A stretch of 64,000 nucleotides of DNA from Aaosphaeria pasadenensis (Eukaryota; Ascomycota; Dothideomycetes; Pleosporales), in assembly GCA_022813625.1 (NCBI GenBank), contig JAKLMB010000021.1, positions 248,001 through 312,000 of the forward strand. The letters run 5' to 3'. The first letter of the stretch is position 1. The number at the start of each line of letters is the position of its first letter. The notes beneath the pieces are model-generated. The model saw nothing but the letters and a program-made list of their open reading frames with translations, had not been told where the DNA came from and searched no databases. The translations under genes and the position numbers were made by a program. Shown piece after piece: positions 45,604-55,721 of this stretch.

Positions 45604-46915
45604 ATGGCGCGAACCAAACAACCATCTCCCGTGCGACGTACGCCATCAGAGACGTACAAACAAGCCAATGGAAAATCTCACACATTGAATGGGGTCATCG
45701 GGGAGATAGAGCATGAGATTGAGGAGGCTGCGGAAGTACACGCGCGAGACCCTGCAGAACAGAGGGAGTCGGGCTTTCTGTTACTTGCAGTCTGTGTAGG
45801 CGGTATTTATGCGAGCTTGTAGGTTTCTCATCCTTTCATTTGACTTTGCAATGACTGATTGTGGACATAGTCTTTCATGGGCTTTCTTCCAGGAACGTGT
45901 CACAACGACAACCTACGGTCCGACCAATGCGCGTTTCAATTACTCTGTCTTCCTGAACACCATCCAGTCAACGTTCGCCGCATTGACTGGATATGCATAC
46001 CTGATATATTCTGCTCCGAAAGACCCCAAGACCGGATCGCGAAAGGTACCAGCTGTCTTCCCTTCGCAAGCGATACTCTTCCCGCTCTTCTTGATTGCAG
46101 TCACATCCTCGCTCGCCTCGCCATTCGGATATGCTTCTCTGAAGCACGTCGACTACATTACTTTTATCCTTGCTAAGAGCTGCAAACTGCTCCCGGTCAT
46201 GTTCCTGCACATCTCGCTTTTCCAAAAGAGGTACCCTGTCTACAAGTACCTCGTTGTCGGATGCGTTACATTGGGCGTCGCAATCTTCACGCTGCACAAT
46301 CCTTCCACCGCCAAGAAGGCTGCTAAGAAGGCGAGCTCAACCAGCGCCGATGCCAGCAAGGTCCTTGGGTTGTTTCTACTGGGTGTGAATCTACTCTTCG
46401 ATGGCCTTACGAACACGGTGCAAGACCACATCTTTGGTACATTCAAGGGATTCACTGGACAACAAATGATGTGCGCCCAAAACATCATGTCTACGCTGCT
46501 CACTGTAACTTACCTTTTCTTGTCGCCTTATCTCGCCGGTACTCCTTTGGGAGATTGGGTCGGTATTGGTGGCAACGGCGGCGAGCTCAAGGAAGCCATT
46601 GAGTTTGTTACGCAATACCCCGCCGCCGGTTGGGATGTTATCTCTTTCGCAGCATGCGGCGCGATCGGCCAGGTGTTCATCTTCCTCACGCTTGCACACT
46701 TCAGCTCCTTGCTGCTCGTCACTGTGACTGTTACGAGGAAGATGCTCACCATGCTCGTCAGTGTTGTCATGTTCGGCCACAAGGTCACACCAATGCAGTG
46801 GCTCGGTGTTGGATTCGTGTTTGGTGGTATTGGAGCTGAGGCACTGGCCACCCGGCGCGAGAAGATTGAGAAGGAGCGCAAGAAGAAGGAGGCAGCGGCG
46901 CTTAAGAAGCAATAG
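45604..46915 (+). CDS. HUT1: UDP-galactose transporter homologue Hut1
   Basis: Nucleotide-sugar transporter of the ER membrane (SLC35B1 type), linked to UDP-galactose import and ER redox/folding. Exons are 45604-45818 and 45871-46915, giving 419 aa. The splice rebuilds YASFLSWAFFQERVTTTTYG, the family's first-helix signature. About nine to ten hydrophobic helices follow, including SPFGYASLKHVDYITFILAK, the DGLTNTVQDHIF motif and SSLLLVTVTVTRKMLTMLVSVV, all diagnostic of Hut1. The first 65 residues are a polar N-terminal extension. The C-terminus is Lys-rich (KERKKKEAAALKKQ), consistent with dilysine-type ER retrieval. Confidence 0.95.
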
Positions 46916-47168
46916 ATGGACAGGCAGACAGTGAAGCATTGTCTTCCCCGGAGGCGTATAGAGTGGATCATTTTTATCATTTGAGAAGAGAGGAAATTTA
47001 TATACCCGTATAGCGTAGACCTGGGTTGCATACAGAGACAGGAATGGAGCTCAGAATCTGTTTTTCGAATACATCATCGTTGTCGTCGTCATCTCACAGC
47101 TTCTGCCTACTTCATCTTCAGCATTGCACTCCTAACATCCCCAGAGCATCATTGACAGGCTTGCTAAC

Positions 47169-47906
47169 TCACTTCTTCGGCGGCGCCTGCATCGCCTTGC
47201 TGAACATCCCATCCTTGAACAACTTCGGCCCCTTCGCACTAATCAACTCCTCAACCACCAACTCCGGGTCCCCCTTCTCCATCGCCCTCCTATACGCCGG
47301 CCTCTCCGCCACGTCCCGCATCCACCTCAAAATGCCCTCATACCCCGTCAAATCAAACGGCTCGAACGTCCTCATCGTCGTAAAACACCACATACTCATC
47401 ACATCCGCGGCAGTAAACTCCTCGCCCGCCAACCACTTGCTCCCCCTCAACCTCTCATCCACAAACGCCAACGTCCCCTTCAACCTCGCATCATACGCCG
47501 CGAACCTCGCGTCCTCCTCGCCCGCCAGCCCCCTCACTAACGCCCGCCGAAACACCCCCGGCTGCAGGTTCGCGTTCGAGAAGTGGAACCAGTACAAATA
47601 GTCCGCGTAGTCCTTGTGCGCCGGGCCCAGCGCCAACTTCCCGCCCCCGTGCACGTTGATAAGGTACTCGACGATCGCGCCCGACTCGGCGAGCTTGAGT
47701 GGTGCGGAGGGGTTTGTGAGGTCCTCGAGGACCGGAGACGCGCCCATGGGATGCAGGGATTTCAGCTCTGGGGGTGCGAGGAGCGGGGAGCGTGTGTAGG
47801 GGACGAGGGTGTAGGGGAGGGAGAGCTCTTCTAGGAGGAAGGGGATGCGCTCGCCTTGGCCGTTGCGGAGGTGGTGGACTTTGAGGTTCGGGGTTTGGGA
47901 GGCCAT
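47169..47906 (-). CDS. Glutathione S-transferase
   Basis: Cytosolic GST, 245 aa, intronless. The start at 47906 (MASQTPNLKV) is chosen because the N-terminal thioredoxin fold begins right there; the open frame extends upstream only as leader. Thioredoxin-like residues include HHLRNGQGERIPFLLEELSLPY, the cis-Pro region GASPVLEDL and the glutathione-binding LAESGAIVEYLI (E-S pair). The all-helical C-terminal domain has the N-capping motif FTAADVMSMW. It resembles fungal Gtt1/GstA-type enzymes. It is convergent with HUT1 (253 bases between stops) and divergent from nitrate reductase. A detoxification role is inferred from the family. Confidence 0.92.
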   Translation of the reverse strand: MASQTPNLKVHHLRNGQGERIPFLLEELSLPYTLVPYTRSPLLAPPELKSLHPMGASPVLEDLTNPSAPLKLAESGAIVEYLINVHGGGKLALGPAHKDYADYLYWFHFSNANLQPGVFRRALVRGLAGEEDARFAAYDARLKGTLAFVDERLRGSKWLAGEEFTAADVMSMWCFTTMRTFEPFDLTGYEGILRWMRDVAERPAYRRAMEKGDPELVVEELISAKGPKLFKDGMFSKAMQAPPKK

Positions 47907-49589
47907 CGTGTTTTGTGGTGTGTTCTTTTTTTTTATGGGCGGGAGGTTGTGGGATGTTTGATATCGTGTGTTTTGGTTCCTGTCCAAGTGGTGATGTACA
48001 GTTTTGTCTTTGGAGTAGGTTTGTGTGTATTGACTTCTCAAATCTCGGGAGGATCAACAGATTATATACTTCCCTTTGCTCTCTTAATCTACAAGAGCGT
48101 TTCCCCGGTCGAGACTTTGAACGTCTAGGTAATCATCATCAGTAGTGGGGACTATGCCCATCAATCGCGCGGTACCTGGCGGCGGAAACATGACGTTCCG
48201 AACCGAGGTATCCTCATGATTCGTACGAAGCGAGGTGCGTTGTATTTCTAGTTCGTTAGTGCGATGCGATCCGCAGGGCAAGGCGACGTCATGATCGATC
48301 GAGCCAGAGATTCATTCTTTCCCTGTCCGCTTTCTTTTTTCGCAGCCTGTTGATGTCTACGAGGTACCTAAAAGAGTATGCGATTGTTTCAACGAGTCTG
48401 AGGAAATCGGTGCGTCGGTGTCTGACTTCCGTCTTATCTGATGGGGTTTTTTATGCTGGTGCCTGGTGTTTTCTGCAGCGAAGATATTGACAACTTGTAG
48501 AATAGCTCCGTTCTTTAACTCCGCTCCTAGGATGAGGCTCGTGAAGAAATACTAGAATACTTCTGCGATTGATTATTCTGGCCCACTTTATTCCATCTGG
48601 TTACGTGTTAGAAGGGAAGGTTAGTCCGTTATGTCCGGGAGTATGTGTGGTGTGAGCTGTGTTGAAGATGTGTAGCTTCGTGGTATGAGTCAAGCAGATT
48701 ATACACTGAACCTAATTGCTTTGATATATCAGATTGAAACAGATGGAAAGGAACCGCAGAGGAAGTATGGTTTACAATTCCAGTAATTGTTGGTGTTGGG
48801 TACAAAATCCCTTCGAATACTCAAGCAAGGGGAGCAATTGCTATCAGAACAATACTTTTGGCATTGCTGATTTGCATGATACATTGATTTTATACCAAAA
48901 CTTTTTGAATTTTTCATTTGTAGATGCGTGGGACTTTTGACACTGATTATCTCTTTACAACAATGGCAGATATCTGAAACTCTAGTGGACTACAATGAGA
49001 CAGCAAAACTGAAAACCCCAAAAAAACAAAACAATTACACGAGAGCCCTCCATTGCGGATATTCCAGTTTAAGATGTAGTTTCCAGCCTCAATCTGCATG
49101 TAAACACCAAAAACTTCATATATCCCCTTCCGTTCTTCCCCAGATTCTCGCTGCAGCTAGCACATCCTGTCCCACCTGTCTCCGCGGAAATGCCCAAGTG
49201 CGGTACCATTAAGCACTTCCAACGTCGAAGCTTTCTGCATGTTAGCACTCCCACTAACTCGAGTTAGCCCTGCATCATGATGACATCCTTACCATGTTTA
49301 TGTTTATTCAGGTCACGCCAGCGCATGGAAAGCGACTCTGGGGTGGGATTTTCCTATATCTATAGCATAATAGCTTGATTCTCGGATTCGCCGGGTTGTT
49401 TTGTCGAATGTTGGGTGCAGGTATAGCTCTGTTTCTATGATGCTCACTTGGATTTCGATGGATTGTAAATAGTAAATATATAGTGTATGATTTCTGTCAT
49501 ATTGCATGCCAGCCTTCTTCTTCTTTGTCTTCGTACATTCCGATCCGCACCGCACCCTCCCCCGCCGTGATTCCTCTAATCCAAGCACC
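47907..49589. promoter_or_regulatory. Divergent region GST - nitrate reductase
   Basis: 1.7 kb without a supported gene. It holds a perfect TCCGCGGA at 49181-49188, AGATAA-type GATA sites (minus strand) at 48434-48439 and 48947-48952, and a 14-base palindrome CTAACTCGAGTTAG at 49254-49267. Small frames here are chance. Confidence 0.55.
49181..49188. promoter_or_regulatory. TCCGCGGA, NIT4/NirA-type nitrate-response site
   Basis: A perfect palindromic match to the Neurospora NIT4 octamer; with the preceding C it also fits the Aspergillus NirA consensus CTCCGHGG. It lies 402 bases upstream of the nitrate reductase start. Binding is inferred from consensus and context. Confidence 0.7.
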
Positions 49590-52500
49590 ATGCCTCAAAT
49601 CCCGTGGCGCGTAGAAGTGACACCCCACCCCGGCTCAACCCGTGAAGAAATAAAACAAGAACCCGACTGGACGCAAGCCAACGAACATCGAATCGGGTAC
49701 GTGAACCGGGACGATCGAAAGCCAGGGATAACGCACCCATCTGACGAGCAGCATTTCGACGACGAGGGTGACCGGTACATCGAAGAGGCGCGGAGGGAGT
49801 ACGAACAGCTGAGGCAACGACGGGAGAAGGGTGATCTTATCACTTTCCGCGACTTGATACAGGGCGAACCGGATTTGCATCTGAGGCATCCGGCGGATAG
49901 GTCGATTGGGTGGAGGTATGTGCTTGATTGTACGGAGGACTGGGTGAGGAACAAGGAGCCTTGGCCGGCGAACATTCAGAAGAGGAAGAAAGAGGAGGAG
50001 GAGGAGGCGGAGAAGAAGAGGCGGGAAAAAGATGGCGAAGACGAATCCGAACAAGACGCCAACAGTGGAGAGCAAGAAATAGCGCCAGACCACGAGGAAA
50101 TGTGGAAGAGAGAAAATGGTAAGGGCAAGAAGCACCATGACGCATATGCCGGTGGGACAGCGGAGGACTCTGGATATTCGAGTGAGGAGTCGAACAATGA
50201 AGAGGCGGAGTACGAAAAGCTCCGTGAGAAGTATTCGCCACAAGAGATTGCGCTTCTCAAAGCCCTTCAGCATGAAAAGGTCTACATCCAGAAGCTGGAG
50301 CAGAACGATGGCAAAAGACAAAGTCCACAGAAGAATAACCGTACCACAATCACCATTGACGAGGCAGATCAGTTCTCTCCAGACAATTGGCTACCTCGCT
50401 CAGACGATCTCATCAGGCTCACTGGAAAACATCCACTCAATGCCGAACCTCAACTGACGCGTCTATTCGACGCCGGACTGATCACACCGAATGAATTGCA
50501 TTACGTTCGGAACCATGGTGCAGTACCTCGCATCCTGTGGGAATTCCACGAACTTGACATCAACGACGGAAAACTCAAGTTGAGCATGAACGAACTGAAG
50601 CACAACTTTGACACCATCAACATCCCCGTAGCTCTGGCATGTGATGGCAACCGCCGCAAGGAGCTCAATATGATCAAGCGTTCTAAGGGATTCAATTGGG
50701 GCTCAGGAGGCGTCAGCTGTGCATACTGGAAGGGTCCGCTTCTTCGAGACGTGCTGCTTGCTGCTGGAGTGCCGGAGAAAATGCCTGAAGGCAAGAGACA
50801 TTGGGTCCATTTCGAGGGTGCAGATAACCCTAGCGAAGGCAAGTATGCAACCTGCATTCCCTTCGACTACATCATGGATCCGACCAACGACGTGATACTG
50901 GCATATGAGATGAACGATGTCCCTCTACCTCCCGATCACGGATATCCCGTACGATTGATGATACCCGGATATGTGGGCGGCCGCTGTGTGAAATGGTTAA
51001 AAAGGGTATGGGTCAGCGACAAAGAGAACGATTCCTACTATCACATCTGGGATAACCGCGTCCTGCCTAGTTTCGTGACCGAAAAAGATGGTGACTTCGC
51101 AGAGACACTATTCAGGCATCCTAGCACAATGTGTAATGAGCAGAACCTTAACTCTGTCATCGTCAAACCCGCCCAAGGCGAGAAGATCCCATTAACGGAA
51201 GCTCGAAAAGGGAGAACCTATCGGATCGAAGGATTTGCATACGACGGCGGCGGTCACGAAGTCCAGCGAGTAGAGGTCTCTCTCGATAACGGCTCGACCT
51301 GGCTTTACTGCATCAGACGCTTTCCAAACGCTCCTATCCGGCACGGAAATAAGTTTTGGACATGGCTCCATTGGCACGTCGATGTCAGTGTTTCGCACTT
51401 GCTGCAATCACGAAGCATCATCGTGCGTTGCTTCAATGTCTTCAAGAACACCCAGCCCGAGCAGTACAATTGGAACGTGATGGGCATGATGAACAACTGC
51501 TGGTACCAGGTCAAGGGCGAGATCACGCAAGAGGAGGACTCCGACGTAGCTTGCATACTCTTTCGACACCCTGTTGAACCGGCGACTGGCGAAGGTGGCT
51601 GGATGAAACCGAGCGTGGAAAATCAGATCGCCAACGCTAAACAGGAGGCCGGTGCCCCGGAAAAGCAGTTCACCAGGGAGGAAATCGAGAAACATAATAC
51701 AGAGGATGACTGTTGGTTAGTTGTAGACGGGAAAGTGTATGATGCGACGAGTGTGCTCGCATGGCATCCTGGCGGCAAGGCTGCCATCACGAACCATAGT
51801 GGTAAGGTGCACCAGGAGACCAGCGATGAATTCGCTAGTATCCACGATGAGTACGCTTACAAGAAGCTGAATGGTATGTTTAACTCTTGGAATCTTACAA
51901 GACATATTTTTGACTGAATAACGACAGAATGTATACTCGGCGTTGTCACCGACAAAGCGAAAACATTCATCAAGAAGAGTGCCGAGGCAGCTGCAAAGGA
52001 GAAGGCCAATTCATCCAAAGCCACAGATAAAGTAACCTTACAAAAGCATCGCTGGGTTCCAGTCAAGCTAGTAGATCGTAAATCCATCTCGGACGATACA
52101 AGAACGTACACCTTCCATCTTCCAGACGGCAAGACTGATCTTGGACTTGGCACATGTCAACATATCCAGATCGGATTCCATCTTATGGACAAGATGCTCG
52201 TTCGGTCCTATACACCGACGAAGCCGGTGCTTCCGCCAGTATCAGGCGGCAGCAGCGACGGAAAGACAGGTCTACGGGATGGCGTAGGTACGTTCGACGT
52301 GACAGTTAAAACCTACTTCCCCTCCAGTGACCAACCTGGTGGAGCCATGTCCAACATTCTCGACTGCATTCCTATTGGTGAAGAAGTTGAGATCCGGGGC
52401 CCCACTGGAGAAATAGTGTACAACGGCAACGGGTCCTTCACCATATCATCCAAGGAATACACTTTCAACAAAGTCTCGCTCATCCTTGGTGGAAGTGGGC

Positions 52501-52859
52501 TCACCCCAGGCTACTCACTCATTGCCCGGATACTGCTCTCCGAGAACGACAAGACGCAGATCCGAGTCATAGACGCGAATAAATCGGAGAAAGACATATT
52601 GCTGAGGGAAGATTTGGATAAGTTCGAGAAGGACAGCCAAGGGCAGTTGAAGATTACACATGTTTTGAGTCACCCTAACGATGATTGGAAGGGTGCTAAA
52701 GGTCACGTCAATGCAGATATCGTCAAGGCAAGTCTCTTCGAGCCCAGAGAAGGCGCGGGAGTGTTCCTCTGTGGGCCGCCTGCTATGATACAGAAGGCTG
52801 CATTGCCGGCCTTGCGAGATTGGGGGTATGAAGAGGACAAGAACGTGTTCGGCTTCTAG
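49590..52859 (+). CDS. niaD: Nitrate reductase (NAD(P)H) with long N-terminal extension
   Basis: Molybdenum enzyme that reduces nitrate to nitrite in the cytosol, the first step of nitrate assimilation. Exons are 49590-51873 and 51928-52859, giving 1071 aa; fungal enzymes are usually about 860-980. The Moco domain begins near residue 270 (RLTGKHPLNAE, LHYVRNHGAVP) with the Mo-ligand cysteine C351 in ACDGNRRKE. The dimerisation domain follows. The cytochrome b5 domain has heme motif HPGG at 726-729, then the FAD domain with RSYTPT (854-859) and the NAD(P)H domain with GGSGLTPG (about 949) and CGPPAMIQKAALPAL; the chain ends NVFGF. The first 265 residues are extra, including an E/K-rich run and Ser/acidic patches. 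The open frame extends 28 codons further upstream, but 49590 has the better fungal start context. A NIT4-type site lies upstream; no nitrite reductase or transporter is adjacent. Confidence 0.95.
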
Positions 52860-54266
52860 AAGTTATTTCTCGAAGTATTTTGAGCCTTCATCCTTTCGTC
52901 GAAGAAGAGTCTGCCAGGCAGAGAACAATAAGAGTAATTACCTGATCAATTTCTCAAATTGCTCATCAGTGTCTAAATATTCTTGACTCAGTGTCAGAAT
53001 TGAATCGACAGAAAGCGATCTGCGAAGCCTAGACCTCGAAAGTGGCTGAAGACCCTCAGGAACCATTATTGTTAAACAGGGCCAGAGGACGGGAAGTAGG
53101 TAGTGCTGTATCAGATTCGACGGGTATTCCCTTTCCCCAAGGCTTCGTTTGATATCTGATGGAAGACCATGCGGCCCTAGTCTCGGTAGGTTTTGCTAGT
53201 CCCAGCGCCAGTGGCTGCGCTTGCAGGCTGCCGATTATCTCCCGACGCGGTGTCAGTTGGACGATCCGCAAACCTTTGTTCGCCTCCTGGTCCTCGATCC
53301 GAAATCCTTTTCGCAACTGCGAGGAATAGCCATCTTCCGGATATCCTAGAGGTGTAGAAGAAGAAACCTCGCAGTTTGAAAACAAGCGCCAAGGATTGGA
53401 CTGAGACTGAGCGTACGACTCCTTCGCTAGAACACTGGCTAATCTGTGGTTACTTACCCCAAAGACATAGGCTCCACACCCCTCCCGGTCCTTTGGAATA
53501 CATAAATCTGAAGAATAATTGTATAGTTGACTAGAGGTTTGTTTCGGTGACCCCATACATCCGATGCAATACCCCACACTTCAATGCAGTATCTATCCAA
53601 AGTAGCATTTGGAGAAGCTTGAGATCAATTCCACAATTCAATGACCTTTCTGTAGAGCATTATACATGAAGGATACAGGCATCCGTGAGGCGTATTCTTG
53701 TACGAACGCGAGATCTTGGATGCTGAAACTTGAATAATGTTGAACTTGGCATAATTGTTTGATTACTCGTAGGTTTCGTTCCTAACGTAGATTGAGACAA
53801 TGCTTCTAGAAGCTTTCCCATATGCAGACCAGACTTTGCCAATCTTGTTTGTAGAGTCTTGCAAGACATCGGGTTAAACCTTGGTGTTGGGCTCGTTTAG
53901 TTGATGAAAGGCTCCACTACCACGAGCACGTCAGCGACCATCGGATGCCTAGACCCTGGATTAGGAAATTCGAGAACGCCTATGACGGGTAAGCTAGTCC
54001 AGGAAGCTTGAGTGCAGGGTTTTTTTCTTGACATTCAATGAGTTCATGACACACAAATGGTCCGTACAATGCGTTTAAGTTTTTACATGGTCGATTGCGT
54101 GCTCTGCAAAAAGTTTTCGGCCCGGCGCCAGTGACTCTCAACATCAAAATGGCAAAACACTAGTGCCATCAATCAATACATATGTGCTTATATTGTCGTG
54201 GATTGCCTCTTCGTTGTCTCTTGTCGAACATTCCGTGGAATAGTCTCGCATCATCAATCCTTCGCC
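52860..54266. other. Intergenic region nitrate reductase - Unc93-like
   Basis: A minus-strand frame of 173 codons at 53056-53577 is the longest here; it has no recognised domain and an uneven composition, so I do not call it a gene. Nothing else is seen. Confidence 0.45.
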
Positions 54267-55721
54267 ATGTCGACCGGTACTCCAGCTTCCGAGCCTGCGG
54301 GCTCGATCCGAAAGTCGTATTCCTTCTTTCGGTCCGTTCCTTTCCAGATCATTGTAGCCAGTGGTGTGTCATTCACTGCCCCGGGCATGTGGGATGCATT
54401 GGGTGGCCTTGGCGTATGTAATTGTCTACGTGAGATGTCAATGTACATCTCATGTCTTTTGTGTGGAAAGATACTAACGAGTTCATAGGCTGGTGGTGCT
54501 GCTAAGCCATTTGCTGTATCTGCAGCCAACGCATTGCTCTATGGACTGTTCGCCGTCTTCTGTGCAGCGGCTGGTGCCATCAACAACCGCATTGGCCTGA
54601 AATATGGTCTTGCATTGGGTGCCATTGGCTACCCATTGTACGGCGCCGGTCTCTACACCAACAACGTCAGCTCCAACACTTGGTTCCTTCTCTTCGGCAG
54701 CGCGCTATGTGGTGTCTCAGCAGGTTTCTTCTGGGCTGCCGAGGCTGCCATTATTATCGGATACCCCTCGCCCAAAGACCGTGCCTTCTTCCTTGCTATC
54801 TGGCAGACTGCTAAGGCTTCCGGACCCATCGTGGGCGGAGCTATCAACTTGGGATTGAACGCCAACCGTAAGACGGCAGGCTCCGTCTCTTCCTCGACAT
54901 ACATCGTCTTCATCGTCCTTATGTGCCTTGGTCTTCCGATTGCACTGTGTCTTTCTCCTGCAAGCAAAGTCTGGCGTAAGGATGGTACGAAGGTCGTCAC
55001 CTCAAAGGCCCCTACGTGGTTGGGCGAGTTCAAGGCTGTCGGAAAATTGTTCGTTAGCCGCAGGATCCTTCTTTTACTCCCTGCCTTCTTCATCAGCTAC
55101 TTCTACAACGGCTTCATGAGCACATGGTTGACAACCTACTTCACGGTCCGCTCCCGCGCTTTCTCCTCGTTCTTCACCAACTTCTCCGGAATCTTCAGCT
55201 CCTTCATCATCGCCTACCTCCTGGACAACCAGAAGATCCACATCAAGACCCGTGCCCGCGTCGCTTTCATCTCTATTGTCACCATCCTCATCGGCACCTG
55301 GATCTGGGCCACCATCCTGCAGAAGCAGTTCTACGACGCTGCTGAGGCTCCCGTTTTCGATTGGTTCCAGGGCGGTTTCGGAAAGAGCTACGCCCTCGTT
55401 TTCTTCTGGCAGTTCGGTGGACAGGCGTTCCAGCAGTTCCTCTACTGGCTCATCGGACAGTACGCAACCGATCTCTCCAACTTGAGCCATCTCACTGGTA
55501 TCTTGCGAGGTGTCGAGGCGCTTGGACAGACTGTGGCTTGGGCTATGCAGTCTGAGGGCAACGCAAACCATTTCGTCAGCATTGGCCTCAACTTCGGCAT
55601 CACTGTCCTCTGCATCTTCCCCACCTGGATCATCCTTTCCGAGCTCGAGAAGAGCCACGAGGTATACGTCACCGAGGAGCAGGTCGTCGCTGACCAGAAG
55701 TTGGACAACGAGGCTCAGTAG
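54267..55721 (+). CDS. Unc93-like major facilitator superfamily protein
   Basis: Multipass membrane protein of the UNC-93 branch of the MFS, 459 aa. Exons are 54267-54413 and 54489-55721, with an intron after ALGGLG that is followed by AGGAAKPFAVSAANALLYG. Family strings are FTAPGMWDALGGLGAGG, GAGLYTNN, GFFWAAEAAIIIGYPS, QTAKASGPIVGGAINL and LPAFFISYFYNGFMSTWLTTYF. There are eleven to twelve hydrophobic helices, with a cytosolic loop after helix 6 (KVWRKDGTKVVTSKAPTW) and a hydrophilic tail (EEQVVADQKLDNEAQ). The transported substrate is unknown; fungal members are often annotated as DUF895 proteins. Confidence 0.94.

Noticed and set aside
49635..50321. 228-codon minus-strand frame with apparent membrane segments
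   Set aside because: Antisense to the E/K-rich nitrate reductase N-terminus; CTT/CTC codons give false Leu runs.
53056..53577. 173-codon minus-strand frame downstream of nitrate reductase
   Set aside because: No signal peptide, domain or intron evidence; composition is typical of non-coding DNA. Kept only as a note.
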